Notes: generated by a model from the letters alone, not told the origin. DNA of 16,937 nt from Planctomycetota bacterium (GCA_003644265.1 QNBX01000100.1:1-16937), one strand, 5' to 3'. Positions 1-7,064 are shown, counted from the first letter of the stretch. Translations and numbers: made by a program.

Positions 1-705
1 CAGCGCCAGCAGTCCCAGGGTCCAGACCGTCGCGATGCTCGACACCAGCACGATCGACACGACCAAGCCGGCATCGCGCAGCGCCAACCACAGCATCAGC
101 AGCATCAGCGCCGCCACCAGTGGGAACAGGCCCGCGAAGGCCGACTCGCTGCCTGCGTCCAAGGCCTGGTTGATGGCCAGCGGGCCGGCCAGCGACGCAT
201 CCTGGCCAAGGCGCGTGCGGCCCAGGGCACGGCGGATGTCCGCCAGGAACAGGCCGGCGGCCTGCCCCTCGCGCGGGCTCACGATCCAAGCCACGGCGCC
301 ATGTTCAGCCGAGCGCAGCGTGGAGCTGTCGAGCCAGGGCCGCGCTGGATCTCCGTCCGGGCCGAGCACGTCGCCCACTTCGGCCAGCGCGACGCCGAGC
401 GCCGCGATCTCGGCGGCGTCGCCGATCGCAGCCGGCTGCTCGCCGCCCGGCGGCCTCACGGCGCGGATCGCCGCGCCGTCGAGGTCCACGCCGTGCACCG
501 CCACCAGCACGAAGTTGTCCTCGCCGAACACCTCGCGGAAGGCCCCGTAGCGCAGCAGCTCGCCATCTTGCTCGGGCAGCCAGACATCGATCGCGTTGTC
601 GGTCTCGAGCCCCAGGCACGGCAGCAACGCGGCCAGCGTGACCACGGCGACGAGCGCCAGGGTCAGGCGGGGGTGACGCAGCGACGCTGTGGCCCAGTGC
701 CCCAT
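1..705 (-). CDS. RND/MMPL-family exporter (HAE3-like), N-terminal 235 residues, partial
   Basis: This is the beginning of an inner-membrane RND/MMPL transporter of the HAE3 (predicted exporter) type. Such proteins use the proton gradient to move hydrophobic substrates or lipids. The frame is open from the ATG at 705 to the left edge, so the C-terminal part is missing. Visible parts are a first membrane helix (about residues 14-31), a periplasmic loop that starts with LPEQDGELLRYGAFREVFGEDNF as in this family, and two further membrane helices (about 189-208 and 212-235). Between these helices lies the short ALRDAG turn typical of MMPL proteins. An AAGGA Shine-Dalgarno sequence sits 9 bases before the ATG. 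The gene begins 2 bases after the aminotransferase stop codon, so it is the last visible gene of the operon. Hopanoid transporters such as HpnN belong to the same superfamily, but the substrate here is unknown. Confidence 0.85.
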   Translation of the reverse strand, partial: MGHWATASLRHPRLTLALVAVVTLAALLPCLGLETDNAIDVWLPEQDGELLRYGAFREVFGEDNFVLVAVHGVDLDGAAIRAVRPPGGEQPAAIGDAAEIAALGVALAEVGDVLGPDGDPARPWLDSSTLRSAEHGAVAWIVSPREGQAAGLFLADIRRALGRTRLGQDASLAGPLAINQALDAGSESAFAGLFPLVAALMLLMLWLALRDAGLVVSIVLVSSIATVWTLGLLAL

Positions 706-707
706 GC

Positions 708-2153
708 CTACCAGTCCTTGATCCAGCCCCGCAGGGTCGAGAGGCCGGCGTGCCCCACCGCCGCGGTCATGCTGTCCGCCACGATGCGGCCCAGGCCCTG
801 GCGCAGCACGGCGTCGATGGCCGGCGGCACGCTCATGAGGTCTGCCTCGTCGATGATCAGCGGCGGGTAGAGCCGCAGCACGCGCGGGTTGTTGAGCACG
901 AACGACGCCACGATGTCGTGCTGCTTGAGCAGCTGGGCGCCGATCATCCCGGGCAGGTAGTCCTCCAGGACGCGGTTCATACCGGCGGCGCCGAGCGGCG
1001 TGCTGAGGCCCGAGAGCTTGGGCTCGCGGAACTCCAGACCGAGCATGAGGCCCTCGCCACGCACGCCCGCCAGCAGCGTCGGGTGAGCGTCCACGACGGC
1101 CTGAAGCGCCTGACGGAAGCGCGCTCCGAGACGCCGCGCGCGGCCGGCAAAGTCCTCGTCCACGGCGATGGCCAGGGCTTCGATGGCCAGCGCCGCCGAG
1201 CGCGCGCGCCCGCCAAAGGTCGAGGTGTGCACCAGGCAGTCGTTGATCTTGCCGTACGCCCGGGCGTGCAGGTCGGGGCGCGTGATGGTGGCGCCGATGG
1301 TGGACACGCCGCCGCCCAGGGACTTGGCCACGCACAGCACGTCCGGCACCACGCCCTCGGCCTCGCAGCGGAACATGGAGCCCGTGCGCCCGAAGGCCGT
1401 CTGGATCTCGTCCATGATCAGCAGCGCGCCATGCCGCGTGCACAGCTCGGCGGCCGCGGCCAGGTAGCCGTCGGGTGGCACGATCACGCCGGCCTCGCCC
1501 TGGATGGGCTCCAGCACCAGCCCGGCGATGCGTCGTTCGGTGTCGGCCGCAAACACGGCCTCCAGCGCGGCCAGGTCACCGAAGGGCAGCATGGGCCAGT
1601 CTTCGAAGCGACGCACGTAGCGGCGGTACTTCTCACGGCCGGTCACCGACAGGGTGCCGCCGGTCTTGCCGTGCAGCGAGTCCCGGGCGTAGACGAAGCG
1701 GTCGCGCTCACCCTTGAACACGCGCTGCGCGAGCTTGAGCCCGCCCTCCACCGCCTCGGTGCCTGAGTTGCACAGGAAGACGCTGTCGAGTTCGCCGGGC
1801 GTGAGCGCCGCCAGGTTGTGGGCCAACGCCGCGGTCCAGGGCGAGGGAAACTCCTTGAGCAGGTCGGCGGCGTGCTGCTGATCGAACCAGCGCGAGGCGG
1901 CCAGCATGCGCGGATGGTTGTGTCCGTGGGACAGGGCGCCGTAGCTGCTCACCAGATCGAGCAGGCGGCGGCCGTCGCTGGTGGTGATCCAGGCGCCGTC
2001 CGCGGAAGCCACACGCACGCCGTCGTAGCCCCCCAACTTCATCAGCGCGATCAGCGATGGGTTGAGGTGCTGCTTGTGCCAGTCCACGACGGTGTCGTGT
2101 TCCAGGGTCGGGACGTCCTGCAGGGCGACCAGCGCCGTGTCCACCAGGGTCAT
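708..2153 (-). CDS. class III PLP-dependent aminotransferase
   Basis: A cytoplasmic pyridoxal-phosphate aminotransferase of class III (the acetylornithine/ornithine/putrescine group), which moves an amino group between an amine donor and an aldehyde or oxo acid. At 481 residues it is full length. Family motifs appear in order: NSGTEAVEGGLKLA at about 129-142 (phosphate cup), HGKTGG at 161-166, EPIQGE at 215-220, DEIQTAFGRTG at 248-258 (D248 should contact the PLP ring nitrogen), AKSLGGG with the Schiff-base lysine K277, and HTSTFGG at 309-315. The start is set by AAGGAG 8 bases upstream and by an ATGA overlap with the preceding reductase gene. The pairing with a reductase that could supply an aldehyde recalls the thioester-reductase/aminotransferase fusions PigE and TamH. 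This suggests an aldehyde-to-amine step on a long-chain substrate. The substrate is inferred; the fold and reaction class are secure. Confidence 0.93.
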   Translation of the reverse strand: MTLVDTALVALQDVPTLEHDTVVDWHKQHLNPSLIALMKLGGYDGVRVASADGAWITTSDGRRLLDLVSSYGALSHGHNHPRMLAASRWFDQQHAADLLKEFPSPWTAALAHNLAALTPGELDSVFLCNSGTEAVEGGLKLAQRVFKGERDRFVYARDSLHGKTGGTLSVTGREKYRRYVRRFEDWPMLPFGDLAALEAVFAADTERRIAGLVLEPIQGEAGVIVPPDGYLAAAAELCTRHGALLIMDEIQTAFGRTGSMFRCEAEGVVPDVLCVAKSLGGGVSTIGATITRPDLHARAYGKINDCLVHTSTFGGRARSAALAIEALAIAVDEDFAGRARRLGARFRQALQAVVDAHPTLLAGVRGEGLMLGLEFREPKLSGLSTPLGAAGMNRVLEDYLPGMIGAQLLKQHDIVASFVLNNPRVLRLYPPLIIDEADLMSVPPAIDAVLRQGLGRIVADSMTAAVGHAGLSTLRGWIKDW

Positions 2154-3610
2154 GCCACGCGCTCCTTGAAGGGGTGCATGCGGAAGAAGTCCTCCAGCGC
2201 GGTGGCCGTCGAGAGCGCCTCGTAGAGGTTGCCCGTGATGCGCATGCGCTCACGGAAGAACAGCTCGGAGGGGCGCACCTCGCCGGTCACGGCCTCCAAC
2301 ATGGCCTCGGCGTCGCTGGCAAAGTCGAAGCGCGGCGAGGGCTCGCCCACCTCGCTCACCGACTCCAGCACGCCCTCCTGGATGTCCAGGCGGAACACGC
2401 CCACGGAGGCCACGCTGACGGTGAAGTCCGTGACCAGGCTGGCCAGTCCGGGCACGAGCGCGCGCCCCAACATGCCCGGCAGGAACGACTCGAAGTAGCG
2501 CCGCACCGCGCGGCTGGCGGGCAGCTCCTCATGGGACTCGGTGAGCTGCTCGCGCCAGACCTGGACGTGGGTCCTGAACACACGCCGCAGCCAGGCTTCA
2601 TCCGCGCCGTCGTCGCCGTCGAAGCCGGCCACCAGCCGGCGACGGTCGTGACCGTTGCGCAGGAACAGGTAGGGCTCGTACATGCGGCAGCGACGCGCGA
2701 GCGTGCGCTCATAGCGGTCGAAGTCGGCGACCTCGTCCTGGCCGCACACACGCGTCTCCACCCCCACGAGCTCGGCGTTCATGGCCGCGGAGACCTGCCC
2801 GATGGTGAGGGCCGTACGGGCCGTGAGGTGATACGTGGCCGTGCCATCCCGTGGCGCCAGCGCGGCGCGTTCCAGCACGCGGCCCACGAAGTTCAGCGGC
2901 ACCAGGTTGAGCTGGCCCTGCGGATCCCCGGCGTAGCGCAGCACCCACACGCGCGTGGCGTCGTTGCCTTGCAGACGCGCCAGCAGCTGCAGGTGGACCA
3001 GGGGCCCCGGGCCCACGGGCAGCCCCGCGCGCGGCGCGTCGGGCAGGATGATGCCCGGGCGCATGATCGCCAGCGGCAGCTCGCTGCCGGCCCAGAGCCG
3101 GCGCACGGCCTGCTCGGCCTCCAGCTTGGACGCCTCGTAGGGGTTACGCAGGGCCTGGCCCAGGTCCAGGTGGTGCTCCATGAACAGGCCCGGGTGGTCA
3201 CCGGCCACGTAGGCCGTCGACGCCAGCAGCAGCGGGCAGCGCGCGAGCTGGGCCAGCTGAGCGACCTCCAGGGCGCCGCCGACGTTGACGCGCTGGTAGT
3301 CGCTGAGCTCGCGCGACTCGAAGTCCGTGCGCGCCGCCAGGTGTACGACGCCGTCGAGCTCCTGCGCCAGGCGTTGACGCTCGTGCTGGCCGAGCCCCAT
3401 GCCGGGCGCGGTGAGGTCGCCCGAGACCAGGCGCAGCGCGTCGCTGCCCATGAGCTCGGCCACGCGCGGTGACAGCAAGGCGGCCATGCGCTCCTCGGCG
3501 CTCTGGCCGCCGCTGGCGCGCACGAGCAGACGCAGCGGCACGCGGCCAGCCAGTCGCTCCACCAGATCGGAGCCCACCAGGCCCGTGGCGCCCGTGATGA
3601 AGATCGTCAT
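2150..3610 (-). CDS. NAD(P)-dependent thioester-reductase-like SDR with C-terminal SCP2-like lipid-binding domain
   Basis: A 486-residue two-domain protein. Residues 1 to about 280 form a Rossmann-fold extended SDR of the male-sterility/NAD_binding_4 type, which commonly reduces acyl thioesters to aldehydes. The dinucleotide motif GATGLVG is at 7-13, the core segment VVHLAARTDF at 88-97, LLASTAYVAG at 127-136, and the catalytic YEASK at 158-162. The last ~110 residues (about 375-480) look like an SCP2 sterol-carrier domain, with an LDIQEGV strand and a helix/turn pattern DAEAMLEAVTGEVRPSELFF followed by RMRITGN. That would be a lipid-binding cup. The start ATG has GGAG 8 bases upstream. The stop overlaps the aminotransferase start by 4 bases (ATGA). 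The middle (about 280-370) is not recognised. An epimerase or dehydratase role is the main alternative. Confidence 0.82.
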   Translation of the reverse strand: MTIFITGATGLVGSDLVERLAGRVPLRLLVRASGGQSAEERMAALLSPRVAELMGSDALRLVSGDLTAPGMGLGQHERQRLAQELDGVVHLAARTDFESRELSDYQRVNVGGALEVAQLAQLARCPLLLASTAYVAGDHPGLFMEHHLDLGQALRNPYEASKLEAEQAVRRLWAGSELPLAIMRPGIILPDAPRAGLPVGPGPLVHLQLLARLQGNDATRVWVLRYAGDPQGQLNLVPLNFVGRVLERAALAPRDGTATYHLTARTALTIGQVSAAMNAELVGVETRVCGQDEVADFDRYERTLARRCRMYEPYLFLRNGHDRRRLVAGFDGDDGADEAWLRRVFRTHVQVWREQLTESHEELPASRAVRRYFESFLPGMLGRALVPGLASLVTDFTVSVASVGVFRLDIQEGVLESVSEVGEPSPRFDFASDAEAMLEAVTGEVRPSELFFRERMRITGNLYEALSTATALEDFFRMHPFKERVA

Positions 3611-3684
3611 GGCTGCAGCTCCAGCAGTGGGTCGGCCAGCAGCACCAGCAGCGCGAGCGTGGACGGGAACGCGAAGCAGCGCAT
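3607..3684 (-). CDS. putative 25-residue hydrophobic micro-ORF, translationally coupled
   Basis: A very short frame that exactly fills the 73-base gap between the lipoprotein and the reductase. Its ATG shares one base with the lipoprotein stop (TGATG), and its TGA overlaps the reductase ATG by four bases (ATGA). A GGAGG sequence lies 10 bases before its start. The 25-residue product begins MRCFAFPS, has a leucine/alanine/valine-rich core (TLALLVLLA) and ends LLELQP. It resembles a minimal membrane peptide or the hydrophobic part of a leader. It may be a real small protein, or only a coupling frame that carries ribosomes from one gene to the next. It may also be chance, since short open frames are common in GC-rich DNA. 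The coupling geometry on both sides is the reason to list it. Confidence 0.4.
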   Translation of the reverse strand: MRCFAFPSTLALLVLLADPLLELQP

Positions 3685-4094
3685 CAGCTCGCGGCCTCCG
3701 TGCGCACCAGCTCGCTGCTGTCGTGCTCAGCCATGGCCGCCAGCGTGGTGCGCGCCAGCTCGCCCCCGATGGCCTTCAGCGCCAGGGCCACATGCCAGCG
3801 GACCTCTTCGTCGTCGTCACGGGCGAGCGACGCCACGGCGTCCGCTGTGCGCCCGTCGGGGTGCTCGGCCAGGGACGCCAGCGCCGCCACCAGCGCCGCG
3901 TGGTCAAACTCGTCGCGGTGCCGCAGCACGTAGATCAGGTGCGGCACCATCTCGTCCGCGTCGCCGTCGACACCCGCGGCGTAGACCTCCTGCTCGCCCA
4001 CGCTGGGATCGTGCTCGACCAGCTTGTCGTAGCTGGCGCAGGCGCCAAGCAGCAGCGCGCAGCCCAGCAGCACAGTCATCGCGCGGCCGCTCAT
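3684..4094 (-). CDS. small HEAT-repeat-like lipoprotein
   Basis: A 136-residue envelope lipoprotein. The N-terminus has a hydrophobic signal segment (about residues 7-18) followed by a lipobox LGAC, with Cys19 as the predicted lipidated residue. The mature part is alpha-helical. It contains HEAT/PBS-type repeats, seen in DGRTADAVASLARDDDEEVRWHVALALKAIG and a following ELARTTLAAMAEHDSSELVRTEA copy. Such repeats mediate protein-protein contacts. The first ATG (4094) forms an ATGA overlap with the upstream TPR gene and has GAGG about 10 bases upstream. A second in-frame ATG at 4079 (residue 6) gives a shorter but still workable signal peptide. It probably serves as an accessory or scaffold for the exporter encoded at the end of the operon. 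No enzymatic motif is visible. Confidence 0.72.
   Translation of the reverse strand: MSGRAMTVLLGCALLLGACASYDKLVEHDPSVGEQEVYAAGVDGDADEMVPHLIYVLRHRDEFDHAALVAALASLAEHPDGRTADAVASLARDDDEEVRWHVALALKAIGGELARTTLAAMAEHDSSELVRTEAAS
3695..3699 (-). promoter_or_regulatory. Shine-Dalgarno GGAGG for the micro-ORF
   Basis: GGAGG on the minus strand, 10 bases before the ATG at 3684, inside the end of the lipoprotein gene. It is the main support for translation of the 25-residue frame, apart from the stop/start overlaps. Confidence 0.4.
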
Positions 4095-4936
4095 GACTCC
4101 TGATCCTCGGCCAGGCGCTGCTTGATCTCAGCCATGAGCAACTTGGCCTCGCGGTTCTGCGGCGCCATGGCCGTGGCCTTCAGGGCCCAGTAGCGTGCCT
4201 GCGGGTACATCTCCTTGGCGTTGTAGGTCAGCGCCAGGTAGAGCCGTACGCGGAATGGCTCCATCGACTTCTGCAGCACGCGCAGCTCTTCGAGGGCCAG
4301 GTCCTTGTCGCCGCCCACGAAGGCCGGGTTGTGGTAGTGCATGCGCGCGCTGCTGAAGTGTACCCAGCCGTTGCGAGCGTCCAGCTGCTTGGCCTCCGCC
4401 ATCAGGCGCTTGGCCTCGGGGCCCTTGGTCATGCCGCCCAACATGCCGCGGATCTGGGTCGAGACCAGCTCGCCGTGCACGCGACGGATGTCAGCGTGCT
4501 TGGGATGGGCCTGCTGGTAGACGGCCGCATGGGCGATGCCAAGCTCGGCCAGCTCGTCGGGGTCCAGCGCCTCCAGCACCGCGGGCATGTCGTCCGACGC
4601 GTGCTTCTCAAAGAAGCGCCGGATGAGGTTGAGCGACACGTAGCCCTGGGCCAGGACGTAGCGGTCTTCGACCAACTCGTCCTCGCTGCCGAGCCGCGCC
4701 TCGATGGTCGCGATGTTCTCGAGCAACCCGGCGGCGTCAAAGCGGTCGTAGGCCGTGAGCAGCTCGCGGCCGACATCGTCGGTGCTCTGCGCCAACGGCA
4801 GCAGCGGGTCGTGGAAGGCGCTCTGAGGCGCGGGCTCGTCCTGGCAGCGGGGCGCGGGCGAGGCGCACACCACCGAGAGGACGACCAGGGCCATGGGCAG
4901 TAGCTGAGTCACAGCGATGCTCCGGTGGGTGGACAC
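4091..4936 (-). CDS. secreted TPR-like helical-repeat protein
   Basis: A 281-residue exported helical protein and the first gene of the left operon. A hydrophobic segment (about residues 11-25) forms a signal peptide. The mature part carries TPR-like helix pairs. These include NPAFVGGDKDLALEELRVL, a pattern seen in periplasmic TPR proteins such as TRAP-T subunits, and a clearer TPR near the C-terminus (RLYLALTYNAKEMYPQARYWA). The start is uncertain. The GTG at 4936 gives a signal peptide with a basic n-region (R5) but only a weak GAG upstream. The GTG at 4912 (residue 9) has GGAG 7 bases upstream but lacks a positive charge. The stop overlaps the lipoprotein start by 4 bases. A role as periplasmic partner of the MMPL exporter is inferred from the operon only. 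Confidence 0.75.
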   Translation of the reverse strand: MSTHRSIAVTQLLPMALVVLSVVCASPAPRCQDEPAPQSAFHDPLLPLAQSTDDVGRELLTAYDRFDAAGLLENIATIEARLGSEDELVEDRYVLAQGYVSLNLIRRFFEKHASDDMPAVLEALDPDELAELGIAHAAVYQQAHPKHADIRRVHGELVSTQIRGMLGGMTKGPEAKRLMAEAKQLDARNGWVHFSSARMHYHNPAFVGGDKDLALEELRVLQKSMEPFRVRLYLALTYNAKEMYPQARYWALKATAMAPQNREAKLLMAEIKQRLAEDQES

Positions 4937-4973
4937 GCCAGCTCGTGGCCGGCGATGTGCCCATGAGTATTCG

Positions 4974-5023
4974 TCAGCTCACAGCCCACACGGGATGACG
5001 GTTTCCTCATGTTCGATCGCGGC
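4974..5023. repeat. intergenic direct repeat, copy 1
   Basis: First copy of a ~46-50 bp element that occurs twice in the gap between the two minus-strand operons. On the plus strand the shared blocks are TCAGC, ACAGCC, CGGGATGACG, TT, TCAT and CGCGGC in the same order. This copy contains an imperfect dyad (ATGA...TCAT). It lies 38 bases upstream of the first candidate start of the TPR gene, where a promoter or operator would be expected. Confidence 0.6.
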
Positions 5024-5058
5024 AGCCGCGACGACCGGTCTGCGCGAGCGCAGGACGC

Positions 5059-5104
5059 TCAGCGAACAGCCGATCGGGATGACGCTTCTGTCATCTTGCG
5101 CGGC
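5059..5104. repeat. intergenic direct repeat, copy 2, with perfect dyad
   Basis: Second copy, starting 85 bases after the first. It shares TCAGC, ACAGCC, CGGGATGACG, TCAT and CGCGGC with copy 1 and is shorter by about four bases. It contains a perfect inverted repeat, GATGAC-(6)-GTCATC, at 5078-5095. The dyad would suit a dimeric regulator. A REP-like remnant downstream of the 617-residue gene is another possibility. Confidence 0.55.
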
Positions 5105-5136
5105 GAATTTCACGCGGCGCGTTCGCGCGTGTCGCG

Positions 5137-5184
5137 GCCGGTGCGTGTGCACCGGCGCCGGTGATGCGGCGCGCGGGGCGCCGC
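5137..5184 (-). terminator. GC-rich double hairpin after the 617-residue gene, possible terminator
   Basis: Two hairpins lie just downstream of the stop codon at 5201. GCGGCGC (5166-5172) pairs with GCGCCGC (5178-5184) around a 5-base loop. GCCGGTGC (5137-5144) pairs with GCACCGGC (5149-5156) around a 4-base loop. A 14-base palindrome (5150-5163) overlaps the second. No T-tract follows on the minus strand, so this is not a textbook intrinsic terminator. Its position between two operons fits transcription termination. Confidence 0.4.
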
Positions 5185-5200
5185 GCGGGCGTTGCTTCGC

Positions 5201-7054
5201 TCAGCCGTCGCCGGCGAGCTGATGACGCACGCGCGAGTTCAGCAGGTCATCGCCGGGCCAGCGCTGACCCAGCTCGGCGCCGAGCCGTTCGGCTTCCTCA
5301 CGCGGGCCATCCCGCAGCGCCACCCGGAACGCGAGGTACCGCGAGGTCTTGTCGAGGCGCTCGTCGCTGCCTGGAGCGCTGCGCTCGAGCCAGACGCGCA
5401 GAGCGTCCTCGTCGCCGACTTGCACGCTCTGATCGACGAGTTCGACCGCGGCCCGCGTGATGTCGTTGAAGCCGGCGCTGAGCAGGAGCTGCCCGCGCAG
5501 CTGCAGCGCCTCGTCCCGGCGGCCGAGCCCTTGCAGCGCGGCAGCCCGGCGGCGCAGGCCATGGCGCTCCGCCTCGACGATGACGTTGCCGCAGCCCTCG
5601 GCCGGCGCAGGGAAGGCGCCGTAGCGCAGCACGTCCTCCCAGCGCTCGTCGGCCAGGGCCTGATCGGCGAGCTGCCAGCAGGCGCCGCGGCTGAATTCGA
5701 GCGGGCGCAGGTGCTGAGCGGCGGGCTCCCCCAGCGGCACCCACCACTCGGAGATGGGGCTCAGGCGCGCGCTCGGCTGGGCGCCTGACAGACTGGCGGC
5801 GGCGCAGGCGATGAGCAGCTCGTGGGCGCGCTGATCCTGACCGCGGGCCTGCGCCAGGGTGGCGGCCGCCCAGGCCAGCGCCGGCGCGGCGGGCCCATCG
5901 CCCAGCGCGTCCATGGAGCGCCCGAGCTGCGCCTCGAGCTGATCGAGCACCGCGTCGGGCTGCGACGGCAGCAGCGCGTGGCCATCGCGCAGCATGATCA
6001 GGCGCAGGCCCGCGAGCTGCTCGGCGGCGGCCCCCTCGCGCTCCATCAGCGCGCACCAACCCAAGGCCTGGGTGAGGTTGCCCTGGGTCAACCAGCGCCG
6101 CGTCAGCTGCTCCCCGGCGCGCAGGGCCAGGTCGCTGAAGGGGGTCTCGCCGATGTAGCTGGCCAGCTCGTCGCGCGCGCGGGCCTGCTGCGCGACGTCA
6201 CCCTGCCGCGCGCGCAGCACCAGCCCCGTGAGCGTCACCAGCGAGGACTGCCAGGGCGTGGGAGCCGTGGCGGCGGCGGCCCGCCAATGGGCTTGGTCCA
6301 CGTCGCTGGCCCCGCGCCCGGCCGCGGCCGAAGAGACGCGCAGGACGGCCAGCTCGAGCAGGTGCCGCGTCCGCGCCGACCCGTGCAGCCACACTTCGTC
6401 CACGCCGCCCGCAGCGCCGCCCTCGCCTCCAGCCTCAGCCTCAGCCTCAGCCTCAGCGTTTGCGTTTGCGTTTGCGTTTGCTCCCGCGGACGCATCCAAC
6501 GCAGCGAAGGCCGCCGTCAGGACCTCGTCCACGGCGGCGCGATATTGAGGAAACGGCGCCAGGCGCTCGGCGGTCTGGAAGACCAGCGCCGCCACCACCG
6601 GCTCGTCGGGAGCCTGCTCGCAGAGCCGCGCCAGCCGGGCCGCGCCCTCAGCCACCTGCCACACGTCCGGCGAGAGCAGCCGCGTGACGTCCTCCAGCAG
6701 CGGCGCCAGCTCCGGTCGGCGCGCCGCCAGCTCGGCCTGGGCCCACGCCTGAGCCAGGTCCCAACCGGTGGGCTCGCGGCCGTCGCTGAACGAGCGCCGC
6801 AGGGCCATGGGCGAGGTCTCAGCCACGCCCGCCCCTAAGCGCTGCAACAGGTCCGGGTCCTGGGCCGACGGGCCCGTCAGCACGCTGTGCAGCCCGCGCT
6901 CGAAGGCCACGTAGTCATCGACCAGGGCGAGCTCGACGGGCGGCATGCGCGCCGCCGCCAGGTCACGCGCGTAGTCGGCGACGGAGCCGGGAGCCGGCTG
7001 AAACAGCAGCGCGACGCACAGCAGCCAAGCGCTCGAGGTCAATGTGGTCAGCAT
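5201..7054 (-). CDS. secreted alpha-helical repeat protein of unknown function with low-complexity dipeptide linker
   Basis: A 617-residue exported protein that I do not recognise. It starts with a signal peptide (hydrophobic core about 5-18, probable cleavage near APG at 21-23). The rest is almost wholly alpha-helical and rich in Ala, Leu, Arg and Glu, with helix pairs reminiscent of TPR or HEAT solenoids. At about residues 191-217 the solenoid is split by a low-complexity linker. In the linker, four Ala-Asn dipeptides are followed by four Glu-Ala dipeptides and a Gly-rich tail, encoded by two perfect hexanucleotide repeats. The linker divides the protein into a ~190-residue N-terminal and a ~400-residue C-terminal part. 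The ATG at 7054 has only a weak GGA 6 bases upstream. The gene follows the CLCA-like gene after 54 bases that contain a strong hairpin. A surface or periplasmic scaffold partner of that protein is a guess from context. Confidence 0.7.
   Translation of the reverse strand: MLTTLTSSAWLLCVALLFQPAPGSVADYARDLAAARMPPVELALVDDYVAFERGLHSVLTGPSAQDPDLLQRLGAGVAETSPMALRRSFSDGREPTGWDLAQAWAQAELAARRPELAPLLEDVTRLLSPDVWQVAEGAARLARLCEQAPDEPVVAALVFQTAERLAPFPQYRAAVDEVLTAAFAALDASAGANANANANAEAEAEAEAGGEGGAAGGVDEVWLHGSARTRHLLELAVLRVSSAAAGRGASDVDQAHWRAAAATAPTPWQSSLVTLTGLVLRARQGDVAQQARARDELASYIGETPFSDLALRAGEQLTRRWLTQGNLTQALGWCALMEREGAAAEQLAGLRLIMLRDGHALLPSQPDAVLDQLEAQLGRSMDALGDGPAAPALAWAAATLAQARGQDQRAHELLIACAAASLSGAQPSARLSPISEWWVPLGEPAAQHLRPLEFSRGACWQLADQALADERWEDVLRYGAFPAPAEGCGNVIVEAERHGLRRRAAALQGLGRRDEALQLRGQLLLSAGFNDITRAAVELVDQSVQVGDEDALRVWLERSAPGSDERLDKTSRYLAFRVALRDGPREEAERLGAELGQRWPGDDLLNSRVRHQLAGDG
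6431..6457. repeat. hexanucleotide microsatellite AGCCTC x4.5
   Basis: Four perfect tandem copies of AGCCTC plus a half copy (AGC). Read on the minus strand they encode the Glu-Ala dipeptides of the 617-residue protein's linker. The unit is a multiple of three, so gain or loss of copies would change linker length without shifting the frame. Confidence 0.9.
6458..6481. repeat. hexanucleotide microsatellite GTTTGC x4
   Basis: Four perfect tandem copies of GTTTGC directly abutting the AGCCTC tract. On the minus strand they encode Ala-Asn dipeptides as GCA AAC. The AT content (50%) and the GCA alanine codon stand out from the surrounding GC-rich sequence, which points to recent slippage expansion. 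Confidence 0.9.
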
Positions 7055-7064
7055 GGGTCATCCA

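Noticed and set aside
305..619. 104-residue minus-strand frame in the left-edge region
   Set aside because: It is out of frame with the exporter. The frame starting at 705 shows membrane helices and family motifs, and continues off the window, so it is the real gene.
2174..3472. 432-residue plus-strand open frame opposite the SDR gene (also 750-1766, 5822-6838, 6887-8134 and 8306-9433 opposite other genes)
   Set aside because: The products are His/Arg/Gln/Ala-rich with no motif, no signal peptide and no ribosome site. They are the usual antisense shadows of GC-rich coding DNA, while the minus-strand frames carry clear domain motifs.
1..4936. Hopanoid biosynthesis cluster (HpnN-like exporter, HpnO-like aminotransferase, HpnA-like SDR)
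   Set aside because: The three families superficially match, but the SDR carries an SCP2-like domain and a thioester-reductase-type core. No squalene-hopene cyclase or other hopanoid gene is in the window.
6431..6481. CRISPR-like or phase-variation switch reading of the short tandem repeats
   Set aside because: The units are 6 bp with no spacers, so this is not CRISPR. Being a multiple of three, they cannot switch the frame on and off.
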